Assembly: GCA_938045085.1 (NCBI GenBank)
Contig: CALINZ010000324.1
Location: forward strand, 1 to 12,592
Source of the DNA: an uncultured Collinsella sp.
Lineage (GTDB): Bacteria > Actinomycetota > Coriobacteriia > Coriobacteriales > Coriobacteriaceae
Reading direction: 5' to 3'
Length of the DNA stretch: 12,592 nt
Below the pieces are notes generated by a model that saw only the letters and a program-made list of their open reading frames with translations, searched no databases and was not told where the DNA came from. Numbering within the stretch: position 1 is the stretch's first letter; every line of letters starts with the position of its first letter. The position numbers and the translations under genes were made by a program. Of the stretch, positions 6,514 to 12,592 are shown piece by piece.

Positions 6514-7428
6514 ATGCCCATTCGCATCCCCGACGCCCTCCCTGCCGCCGCGCAGCTCGAGAGCGAGAACATCTTTGTCATGACCGAGTACCGCGCGCTG
6601 CACCAGGACATTCGCCCGCTGCGTGTGCTCATGCCCACCAAGATCGCCACCGAGACGCAAATCATGCGCAAGCTCTCCAACACGCCGCTGCAGGTGGAGG
6701 TGGACCTGCTGCGCACCAAGACGCACGAGGCCACGCACGTAAGCGCCGGCCACCTGGAGACGTTCTACCGCACGTTCGACGACATCCGCGACATCCACTA
6801 CGACGGCCTGATCATCACGGGCGCGCCGGTGGAACAGATGCCGTTCGAAGAGGTCGACTACTGGCCCGAGCTCTGCCAGATCATGGATTGGTCCACCACG
6901 CACGTGCACTCTACGCTGCATATTTGTTGGGGCGCGCAGGCGGGCCTGTATCACCACTACGGTATTCAGAAGCACGACCTGCCGGCAAAGGCGAGTGGCG
7001 TGTTCGAGCATTATCTGGTGAAGCCGCAAAGCCCGCTGGTGCGCGGCTTCGACGACCGCTTCTATGCCGTGCATTCGCGCAACACCGATGTGCGCCGCGA
7101 GGACGTGGAGGCCGAGCCGCAGCTTGAGGTCGTGGCCGTGTCCGACGAGGTGGGCCTGTACATCGTCAAGTCGACCGACAGCCGCCGCTTCTTTGTCTTT
7201 GGCCATCCCGAGTACGACACCGACACGTTGCGCCTGGAGTACGAGCGCGACGTGAAGCGCGGTCTCAACCCCCAGGTGCCGGCGCATTACTTCCCGGGCG
7301 ACGATCCCACCGCCGAGCCGCGCAACGTCTGGCGCAGCCAGGCTCAGCTGCTCTACACCAACTGGCTCAACTACTACGTCTACCAGACCACGCCCTACGA
7401 CCTGGCCCGCGCCGGCGAGGAACACTAG
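6514..7428 (+). CDS. metA: homoserine O-acyltransferase MetA (probably acetyl-CoA specific)
   Basis: Acylates L-homoserine, the first committed step to methionine, in the cytoplasm. The 304-residue protein follows E. coli MetA almost from end to end: [11 protein letters not shown] start, [18 protein letters not shown] DGLIITGAP, the nucleophile C138 in CWGAQAGL, the pair H231 and E233 in GHPEYD, and the end [15 protein letters not shown]. Residue 107 is Glu in GAPVE; the equivalent position (111) is Gly in E. coli, which uses succinyl-CoA, and Glu in acetyl-CoA enzymes such as that of Bacillus cereus. Four residues are missing between VL and MPTK, where the family has a conserved I-L-N-L strand before M-P; this explains the numbering offset and may harm folding. 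AAGGAG sits 5 nt before the ATG. The gene is divergent from the dehydrogenase and followed by a palindrome that may end its transcript. Confidence 0.95.
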   Translation: MPIRIPDALPAAAQLESENIFVMTEYRALHQDIRPLRVLMPTKIATETQIMRKLSNTPLQVEVDLLRTKTHEATHVSAGHLETFYRTFDDIRDIHYDGLIITGAPVEQMPFEEVDYWPELCQIMDWSTTHVHSTLHICWGAQAGLYHHYGIQKHDLPAKASGVFEHYLVKPQSPLVRGFDDRFYAVHSRNTDVRREDVEAEPQLEVVAVSDEVGLYIVKSTDSRRFFVFGHPEYDTDTLRLEYERDVKRGLNPQVPAHYFPGDDPTAEPRNVWRSQAQLLYTNWLNYYVYQTTPYDLARAGEEH

Positions 7429-7462
7429 GCTGCGGCCGCTGCTGTTGCTGTGCTCGCGGCAT

Positions 7463-7486
7463 GACGAGCGTGGATTTTCGGACGTT
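7463..7486 (+). repeat. unit of the ACGAGCGTGG repeat family
   Basis: ACGAGCGTGGATTTTCGGAC followed by GTTT. It stands 35 bp after the metA stop and 31 bp before the larger palindrome whose left arm begins with the same GAGCGTGGAT. Similar units occur at 8843, 8865 and, inverted, at 976-1001. Confidence 0.7.
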
Positions 7487-7493
7487 TACAAAT

Positions 7494-7564
7494 CGAGCGT
7501 GGATAATCTCCCACTTTTGGCTCAAAACTAGGCTCAAAACGGGAGATTATCCACGCTCATTTTT
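7494..7564 (+). repeat. 18-bp perfect palindrome, GAGCGTGGATAATCTCCC type; likely terminates metA
   Basis: GAGCGTGGATAATCTCCC (7494-7511) is followed, after 28 nt, by its exact reverse complement (7540-7557) and then ATTTTTT. The stem plus T-run would work as an intrinsic terminator for metA. The loop contains GGCTCAAAAC twice (7518-7527 and 7530-7539). The same left arm, with the same ACTTTTGG beginning of the loop, recurs at 8896-8920 on the far side of the next gene. The right arm contains TTATCCACG, one base from a DnaA box (TTATCCACA). Confidence 0.85.
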
Positions 7565-7855
7565 TAGGCATGTAGATGCCGATGGCTCGGCTAAGAGACG
7601 GTGCATGCAGAGGCAAAGTCGCATTTGGCGTAGTCTTGAATCTCGACGGGTTTTTCTTTCTGATAATCCAATGGACCAAGGCCTCAAAATGTGGAGACAG
7701 GGATCTCTTGGCAAGGCTTCTACCTGCAGATATAAGCCATCAGTCTAAAACGTCCAAAACCGTCAAGCATTTGGTCAGCGCCTGGACGGTATTTGGTCAG
7801 ACTTCGCATGAAACCGTCTGGTACGTTTGCGCCGTTCCAAGAGTTGGGAGGCGAC
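7565..7855 (+). promoter_or_regulatory. 291-nt intergenic stretch with direct and inverted repeats before the nuclease-like gene
   Basis: No convincing gene is present. The last 100 nt hold clustered signals: ATTTGGTCAG occurs twice (7769-7778 and 7791-7800, 22 bp apart), and CCAAAACCGTC (7754-7764) is nearly complementary to GACGGTATTTGG (7785-7796). ACCGTC recurs once more just downstream (7812-7817). These could be an operator for the next gene, whose N-terminus resembles AbiEi antitoxins that repress their own promoters. GATAAT at 7662-7667 is a possible -10 box without a well-spaced -35. Confidence 0.4.
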
Positions 7856-8818
7856 ATGGGAAACATGACGGCGAATCAAAGACTTGCAAGTCACATTAAG
7901 GCGTGCGAACAGCAGATGAGCTGCGTGTACGCGCGCACGGCGGCGGAGGCAAAGCAGATTGAGCGGCGGGCGGAGGTGGGAAGTCTAGAGGTGGTCATGC
8001 CGGGGCTGTATGCGCGTCCGGAATACTGGTCCGAGCTCAAGTTTCGGCAGCGTTATCTGCATCGGGTGCGGGCGCTTGCGCAAAAGCACCCCGACTGGAC
8101 ATTTTGCTCCTATACGGCGGCTGTTATCTATGGCCTTTCGGTTTCGCATGCCAATTTGACGCACATCCATATCGCCGCGATGCCGGCCCAATCGACGACG
8201 CCGGGCTCTCAGGTCGTTCGCCATCGGTATGCTTATCGAACACGGGACAGCGAGATGGATATTGCCGTGACCGATATCGATCAAACGATTGTGGATTGCC
8301 TGGTCGATGCATCGTTTGTCGAAGGGCTGATCATTGCGGACTCGGCGCTCCATGAGCAGCTTTTGTCGAAGGAGCATCTCATTGAGGCAGTTAACAAGCT
8401 TGGCTTGAATCGTCGCGGTGTTGTGATGGCGCGCAGGGTTGCGCGGTGTGCCGATGGCCTGTCGGAAAGCGGTGGCGAGTCCAAGGCACGTGCCCTGATG
8501 ATCGAGCGCGGCTGGCAGACGCCGGAGCTGCAAGTTGAGCTGTTCGACCCGGTTGAGCCGGGACGGCCGTATCGCGTCGACTACTTGTGGCGCGTGGGCG
8601 ACCAGCTGATTATCGGTGAGTTCGACGGATTCGTTAAAAGCGAGAAAGCGGCGGAGGAGGGCAAGCTCGCAAAGACGCAGTTCGATGAGCGTCAGCGCGA
8701 GTCGAGGCTTTCGCTGCTTGATAACTGCAAGATCGTGCGCTTGTGCTGGGATGATCTAAGGGATCCGACAAAGCTCGATCGCAAGCTCAAGGTCGCCGGC
8801 GTGCCGCGTGCGTGCTGA
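7856..8818 (+). CDS. AbiEi-like N-terminal domain plus PD-(D/E)XK-like C-terminal domain protein
   Basis: A 320-residue protein of the type found as orphan genes in actinobacteria. The N-terminal half (about 1-90) resembles the winged-helix region of AbiEi-type antitoxins: alternating basic helices, then VVMPGLYARPEYW and a conserved SYTAAVIYGL. The C-terminal third reads RVDYLW (D242), a strand LIIGEFDGFVKS with E255, D257 and K261, and a helix with TQFDERQRES; this acidic-acidic-Lys order on two strands suggests a DUF559/Vsr-like nuclease fold. Nuclease activity is inferred, not shown. I start at 7856 because GGGAGG lies 4 nt before that ATG; a TTG at 7793 would add 21 residues without a ribosome site. 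No AbiEii toxin gene is next to it. The gene is bracketed by copies of one palindromic repeat (7463-7557 and 8843-8960). Its codon use is less GC-biased than recQ or the M16C frame, which hints at transfer. Confidence 0.75.
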   Translation: MGNMTANQRLASHIKACEQQMSCVYARTAAEAKQIERRAEVGSLEVVMPGLYARPEYWSELKFRQRYLHRVRALAQKHPDWTFCSYTAAVIYGLSVSHANLTHIHIAAMPAQSTTPGSQVVRHRYAYRTRDSEMDIAVTDIDQTIVDCLVDASFVEGLIIADSALHEQLLSKEHLIEAVNKLGLNRRGVVMARRVARCADGLSESGGESKARALMIERGWQTPELQVELFDPVEPGRPYRVDYLWRVGDQLIIGEFDGFVKSEKAAEEGKLAKTQFDERQRESRLSLLDNCKIVRLCWDDLRDPTKLDRKLKVAGVPRAC

Positions 8819-8842
8819 CGCAGTTGCAAGGCGTTTGGCTGC

Positions 8843-8960
8843 ACGAGCGTGGAAAATCAGACGGACGAGCGTGGAAATCTGGACGCTTGTTGAATGAGCG
8901 TGGATAATCTCCCACTTTTGGCTCGTAAGGGGGCCCAAAGTGGGAGATTTTCCACGCTCA
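8843..8960 (+). repeat. three tandem-like GAGCGTGGA units, the last forming a 27-bp palindrome
   Basis: Units start at 8843, 8865 and 8894, 22 and 29 bp apart. The third, TGAGCGTGGATAATCTCCC continuing into ACTTTTGG (8895-8921), pairs with 8935-8960 with one mismatch and one single-base gap across a 13-nt loop. Its first 25 bases match the palindrome at 7494. It lies between convergent genes; no T-run follows on either strand, so it is a poor intrinsic terminator. Confidence 0.85.
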
Positions 8961-8985
8961 TCTTGCGGGTGCGAAACAGCGGCGA

Positions 8986-9582
8986 TCAGGCGCTGATGAT
9001 GTGGGGTAGCGGCAGGTCGTGCGCATCGGTAGGAACGCTATCGACACGCTGCTCGTCAAAGGCGATGCCGATGATTTGACATGCGGGTGAGAGCATGGGC
9101 AGGTAGCGGTCATAGCAGCCGCCGCCGTAGCCCAGGCGTGCGCCGGCGCGGTCGAAGGCTACGAGTGGCACGATAATCATGTCGAGAGCTTCGGCAGGCA
9201 CGATAGGGAAGCGGTCGCTGTCGATGTCCACGGCCGCAAAGGCCCGCGTGGGGTGGGCGATAAACGGAGCCGCGGACGTATCGCCGGCGGCAACTGCCCG
9301 CATGCACATGCGCTGGCCACAAGCTGCGGCATCAATTGCCGAGAACATGCACGGATAGGCCGCGCGCCAGCCGCGTTTGGCGGCCGCTGCGGCAAACGCG
9401 GCAGGATCGACTTCGGAACCCATGGCGGCATAGGCGGCAACGGTGTGCGGCGCCGCGGCACCCAAGCGATCCAACAGCTCGACAAGTCGCGCACAGATAG
9501 CGGCGGACTTTGCCGCCCGCACATCCAAATCAATTGCATCGCGCCGGGCAATCACCGCCCGTCGCAGCTCAGCCTTGTCCAT
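8986..9582 (-). CDS. 5-formyltetrahydrofolate cyclo-ligase
   Basis: Converts 5-formyl-tetrahydrofolate to 5,10-methenyl-tetrahydrofolate using ATP, returning stored folate to one-carbon metabolism. The 198-residue length is typical of the family. The N-terminal MDKAELRRAVIARRDAI carries the basic residues that contact ATP; ALDMIIVPLVAFDRAGARLGYGGGCYDRYL (ending about residue 161) contains the family signature, with G151-x-G-G-G and Y157-D158-R159; the IIGIAFDEQ strand and the PTDAHDLPL segment follow as expected. I chose the ATG at 9582 because GGAGG lies 5 nt before it; an upstream in-frame start at 9609 would add nine residues containing the ribosome site itself. The gene stands alone, with hairpins on both sides. 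Confidence 0.95.
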   Translation of the reverse strand: MDKAELRRAVIARRDAIDLDVRAAKSAAICARLVELLDRLGAAAPHTVAAYAAMGSEVDPAAFAAAAAKRGWRAAYPCMFSAIDAAACGQRMCMRAVAAGDTSAAPFIAHPTRAFAAVDIDSDRFPIVPAEALDMIIVPLVAFDRAGARLGYGGGCYDRYLPMLSPACQIIGIAFDEQRVDSVPTDAHDLPLPHIISA

Positions 9583-9599
9583 CCCAGCCTCCTCTAGCA

Positions 9600-9636
9600 A
9601 ACCTGCCAAAAAGGGACAGGTTTATTTTGGCAGGTT
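9600..9636. repeat. 12-bp perfect inverted repeat with internal partial copy
   Basis: AACCTGCCAAAA (9600-9611) and TTTTGGCAGGTT (9625-9636) pair across 13 nt; the loop contains ACAGGTTT, a partial copy of the right arm. It lies 18 nt upstream of the folate gene's ATG on the minus strand, so it would fall in the leader or promoter of that gene. It might be a protein-binding site or an intergenic repeat. Between it and the next palindrome (9637-9735), TTCGT/ACGAA and ACACC/GGTGT can form a nested hairpin (about 9692-9729); no gene is apparent. Confidence 0.7.
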
Positions 9637-9735
9637 TTATCTGGGCAAACACCCAAACCACCACACAAACCATTGCAAAGGGGGCAGTTCGTGGACACCT
9701 TCGTGGGTTTTGACGAAGAGCGGGTGTTCGCGGCG

Positions 9736-9800
9736 GTTTGTCTCGATCTGTAACAGTAACTCGACATAAATGGGCCTAGCTGTTACAGATTTAGACAAAC
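9736..9800. repeat. 65-bp palindrome, 21-bp arms
   Basis: GTTTGTCT-CG-ATCTGTAACAG (9736-9756) pairs with 9780-9800, all positions except the central CG/TT. The 23-nt loop has no T-run after the stem. A smaller GGTGGG/CCCACC hairpin follows at 9802-9828. The sequence is unrelated to the GAGCGTGGA family and to the element at 5043. No reading frame or flanking duplication is seen. Confidence 0.75.
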
Positions 9801-9838
9801 TGGTGGGACGGGGTGAGCTGCCCCACCCAAGCAGCGGC

Positions 9839-9884
9839 AAAAGAAAAAGGTAGATTTTCAGGCATGTCCCAAAAATCTACCTTT
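9839..9884 (-). terminator. Rho-independent terminator of the M16C frame
   Basis: On the minus strand AAAGGTAGATTTT (9884-9872) and AAAATCTACCTTT (9858-9846) form a 13-bp stem, followed by TTTTTCTTTT. It starts 8 nt after the stop codon of the M16C frame. Confidence 0.85.
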
Positions 9885-9891
9885 GTTGTGG

Positions 9892-12592
9892 TTAGCCCAG
9901 CAGGTCGATGACGTTAAAGCCGGCGTTGCTCTTGGCGATGACGTCTCGGCCGCCAAAGACACAGGTAGGCGACTCGGCTGCAATGCGCGTCACGTCGGCG
10001 CCGAGCGAGCGAAGCTCACCGGGCGTGGCGGCGAGCATCTGGGCGCGGCGCTCCTCGCGTGCGTGCGGATCGAGCCCGGCCAGGTAGGTCGTGTTGCGGC
10101 GCTTGGTAAGCGCGTACGGCTTCACCGGCGCGTCCATGCCGCTCACGCAGCTCGCGATAAAGCCCTCGAAGGCGGCCTCGTCGGGCTCAAAGCTGCCGAG
10201 CCATTCGCCTGCGCGTGCCACGCGTTCAATCGAGGGGTCGATTGCCGGGTCACGGTAGGTGTAGAACGCCGCCTGACGCTCGCCGGCCGCGCGGAATCCG
10301 CAACCGTACGCACCGCCCTTCACGCGGATCTCGTTCCACAGGTAGTCGTAGGAGAGCGCGTTGGCAGCAACCGCCCAGGCGCCCGTCACGTCGATGCCCA
10401 GACGACGAGGGTCGCACGCGCTTGCCGCAAAGCAGATATCGCTGGGGATGACAAAGGCCTCGTGGCGGTCGCACGGCGCCGGCACCACGAGCGTGTCGCG
10501 GCCGGCATCGGCACCGTCGCCCGCGCCCAAACCCAGGTCGCCCGCAGCATCCCAGTACGCGTTAAAGTCCTCATCGCTGCCGGTAAAGCTCGCCAGGCAG
10601 CCGTCGGCCACAAAGATGCGGCCTGCCAGCTCGGCAAGCTTAGCGCGCAGGTCGTCCAGTCGCTCGTCAAAGTGCTCGAGCAGATCGCGCAGGAACAGGT
10701 AGAAGTCCACGCCCGAAAGCTGCTCGCGCACCACGGCCGAAGGTGAGCTGTAGCTCATCGCGCGACCGAGCGCCGCCGAGTGACCGTTGTTGATAAAGCC
10801 CTGCTCAAGCCCAATGCGAATCTGCGTGAGCACGTCGCGAACGCGGTCGGCGTCAGCATCGAGCAACAGCGTGCTCGACCACACCTCGCGCGGCAGGCTC
10901 GCCAGCGCGTCGATCTTTTCGGACAGGGCGCCGGCGCTCACCAGCAGGTAGGGGCGCACGCCGTCCACTTCGGGCTGCGTCATGACTTCGGTCGTAAAGC
11001 TCAAAAAGCCCAGCTTGCCGGCAAGCAGGTTGTCGAGTTCCTCGGCCGAATGCTCGCGCGTGGGCAGCTGCTTGAGCAAGCGGCAGAGCAGCGTCACGTA
11101 GGGCAGGTCCTCAAACGCGACGCAGCTCAGGTCGAAATACTGCATGGCGTAGGCCAGACGGTTGGTGGGGATGCCGTGGCGCAGGCAGGGGATGGGCGCG
11201 GTCGTGTCTACGACCAGCGGAGGCTCGGGGCGCGCCTCGCCAATGTCGGACACGCGCAGGCGCGGCAGCGTGGCCTTGGCCTCGGGCGTGTCCTCGGCCT
11301 CCTGCGCGGCACGCAGCGCGGCCGTGCGCTCGACCACGTCGGCCAGCTCGGCATCGGTCATGGCGTCGCGCTTGGCTGTCAGCTCGGCAGCTTCGGCGCC
11401 CTCCGAACCCTCGGCGGCGTCAACCGGCACCAGCTCGACCAGCGCCATATGGTCGTTTTCCAGCACCAGCTCGCGCAGCAGATCCTCAAAATAGCTGCCG
11501 TCCAGCTCGCTACGCAGCTCCTCGTACACCGGGCCGTACTTGAGCGTCAGCGTCGCGGCGTCGTCATCGTAGAGCCACGTGCTCAGCGCGTCACACGCAA
11601 TGGCCACGCCGTCGGCGATGCCATAGTCGCGCTGGCGCAGGTCGTACTCGTTGCTGCTGATGATGGCTTCCAGGCGCTCGCGCGGAACGCCATGTTCGCA
11701 TAAGTCGCGGCAGGCGTCCTGGAACACGCGGCGCAGCTCGCGCGCCACGCCGGGCTGCGCGTTTTGCAGCATGATGAGCTCGTAGGGCTGCAGGCTCTCG
11801 GCCGCCGTGTAGCTCACCACGTTGCCGCCCAGGCCGGCGGACAGAATGGCCTTCTTAACCGGCGCTTCGTTGGAGCCCAGCAGTGCTTCAAACAGGATAT
11901 CTGCCGCGATCGTGCGTTTGCGGTCGAGCGCGTTGCCCAGCACCAGGCCCAGGCCCACCAGGGCGTTCTCGGGTGTGGTGGCCATCTCGACGCGCTTGTA
12001 CTCGCAGGTCACGGGCGCCTGCACGCCCAGCGGATTGGGCGCCATCGTGGACGGGTCCTCGCCGGCGGCGACGGCAGCGTCCATGCGGCGGCTCGCGGCA
12101 CTCGGCTGCGACAGATAGCGCTCGTCCAAAAAGGCCAGGGCGCGGTCCACGTCCAGGTCGCCGTAGAGCGTTATATAAGAGTTGGAAGGATTGTAGTGGC
12201 GCGCGTGCGTGTCCAGGAACTGCTCGTAGGTGAGCGCGGGAATCGCGCGCGGGTCGCCACCGCTCTCGTGTGCATAGGCGGTGTCGGGGTAGAGCGCGGC
12301 GTTGACGGCGTCGTCCAGCACACTCATGGGGTCGGACAGCGCACCCTTCATCTCGTTGAACACCACGTTCCGGCCGTCGTCACCGGCGCGATGGGGCATG
12401 GACTGCCAAATCTCATCGCAGGTGAAGGCCAGGATGGGCGCCATGATCTTGGTCATGGTGTCCAGGATCAGGAACAGAGCCGTCTGGGCGGAGCGGCGCT
12501 TGGCGCCGTCCTTTTCCTCGCAGTACAGCCGGTCCTTGATGATATCCAGATAGAAGTTGGACATCTCCACCACGCAGAAATCGTTGACAGCG
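9892..12592 (-). CDS. PreP-like M16C zinc metallopeptidase lacking its HXXEH part, fused in frame to an IleS fragment
   Basis: One open frame enters from the right edge; about 899 residues are visible. From about 12366 leftward it is an M16C (presequence protease/PreP-type) peptidase: VVFNEMKGALSDP, LYPDTAYAHESGGDPRAIPALTYEQF, HYNPSNSYITLYGDLD, the M16C-associated middle region, and near the end RVKGGAYG (R750 and Y756 counted from the GTG at 12573), the Arg/Tyr pair that binds substrate. PreP proteins cut peptides inside a closed chamber and usually have about 970 residues. Here roughly 170-200 N-terminal residues, including the HXXEH zinc site, are absent, replaced by the IleS C-terminal region. 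The Glu in VVFNE, third zinc ligand in PreP, is kept. Without HXXEH the protein cannot be an active zinc protease. No other stop or shift is seen. A stop (TAA) at 9892 is followed by a strong terminator. Confidence 0.85.
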   Translation of the reverse strand, partial: AVNDFCVVEMSNFYLDIIKDRLYCEEKDGAKRRSAQTALFLILDTMTKIMAPILAFTCDEIWQSMPHRAGDDGRNVVFNEMKGALSDPMSVLDDAVNAALYPDTAYAHESGGDPRAIPALTYEQFLDTHARHYNPSNSYITLYGDLDVDRALAFLDERYLSQPSAASRRMDAAVAAGEDPSTMAPNPLGVQAPVTCEYKRVEMATTPENALVGLGLVLGNALDRKRTIAADILFEALLGSNEAPVKKAILSAGLGGNVVSYTAAESLQPYELIMLQNAQPGVARELRRVFQDACRDLCEHGVPRERLEAIISSNEYDLRQRDYGIADGVAIACDALSTWLYDDDAATLTLKYGPVYEELRSELDGSYFEDLLRELVLENDHMALVELVPVDAAEGSEGAEAAELTAKRDAMTDAELADVVERTAALRAAQEAEDTPEAKATLPRLRVSDIGEARPEPPLVVDTTAPIPCLRHGIPTNRLAYAMQYFDLSCVAFEDLPYVTLLCRLLKQLPTREHSAEELDNLLAGKLGFLSFTTEVMTQPEVDGVRPYLLVSAGALSEKIDALASLPREVWSSTLLLDADADRVRDVLTQIRIGLEQGFINNGHSAALGRAMSYSSPSAVVREQLSGVDFYLFLRDLLEHFDERLDDLRAKLAELAGRIFVADGCLASFTGSDEDFNAYWDAAGDLGLGAGDGADAGRDTLVVPAPCDRHEAFVIPSDICFAASACDPRRLGIDVTGAWAVAANALSYDYLWNEIRVKGGAYGCGFRAAGERQAAFYTYRDPAIDPSIERVARAGEWLGSFEPDEAAFEGFIASCVSGMDAPVKPYALTKRRNTTYLAGLDPHAREERRAQMLAATPGELRSLGADVTRIAAESPTCVFGGRDVIAKSNAGFNVIDLLG
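12346..12592 (-). pseudogene. ileS: isoleucyl-tRNA synthetase, fragment of the anticodon-binding domain
   Basis: The first 81 or so visible residues are typical of IleS: NDFCVVEMSNFYLDIIKDRL, YCEE, then ALFLILDTMTKIMAPILAFT and CDEIWQSMPH. IleS charges tRNA-Ile and is essential. The frame is open at the right edge, so the catalytic part presumably lies outside. At RNVVFNEM (12370-12349) it passes without interruption into a peptidase; the rest of the anticodon domain and the C-terminal zinc-binding tail are missing. A cell with only this copy would probably not live, so a second ileS or an assembly join is expected. Confidence 0.8.

Noticed and set aside
6367..7425. 352-codon minus-strand frame opposite metA
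   Set aside because: Antisense shadow of a clear MetA; no domain or ribosome site.
8843..8960. CRISPR-like array suggested by the three GAGCGTGGA units
   Set aside because: Units are imperfect, spacing is irregular (22 and 29 bp) and no cas genes are present.
9637..9840. 67-codon minus-strand frame in the hairpin-rich spacer
   Set aside because: It runs through two palindromes and has no ribosome site or known motif, so coding is not supported.
10780..11703. 307-codon plus-strand frame within the M16C region
   Set aside because: High-GC antisense frame with no recognisable motif; the minus-strand peptidase accounts for the sequence.

Overview
The window looks like chromosome from a high-GC Coriobacteriia member, most likely a Collinsella-type gut actinobacterium. 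The grounds are GC-rich codon use, the gene families present (FrlB-like deglycase, MetA, PreP-like M16C peptidase) and many AT-rich palindromes standing in GC-rich intergenic DNA. The genus is an inference from style, not from a marker gene.

Layout. 1-791 (-) is an IS110-type transposase that runs off the left edge; the structured non-coding DNA upstream of it is where a bridge RNA would lie. 1099-3839 (+) is a tight pair, recQ then a GntR/UTRA regulator, 2 nt apart. A 17-bp repeat on each side of a promoter (3849-3927) leads into a FrlB-like sugar-amine phosphate deglycase (3984-4952), so the regulator probably controls that gene. A terminator, a 180-bp palindrome and a second terminator separate this gene from a convergent L-2-hydroxyacid dehydrogenase (5331-6304, -) whose frame is broken near 5840. 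metA follows divergently (6514-7428, +). A gene for an AbiEi-like/PD-(D/E)XK-like protein (7856-8818, +) is bracketed by copies of one repeat family, GAGCGTGGATAATCTCCC. Next are 5-formyltetrahydrofolate cyclo-ligase (8986-9582, -), a 309-bp intergenic stretch with three large hairpins, and an open frame on the minus strand (9892-12592) that joins the end of an isoleucyl-tRNA synthetase to the last five sixths of a PreP-like M16C peptidase.

How the genes relate. recQ (repair), metA (methionine synthesis) and the folate enzyme are housekeeping. The regulator and deglycase form a small Amadori-product catabolic unit with no transporter or kinase beside it. Three coding regions carry deletions or joins: a probable 4-nt loss in the dehydrogenase, a 12-nt in-frame loss in a conserved strand of MetA, and the IleS/M16C junction at the near-identical peptide VVFNEM. 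They may be real short-repeat deletions or assembly faults; read-level data would decide. The best candidates for undescribed biology are the repeat-flanked nuclease-like gene and the palindromic intergenic elements.
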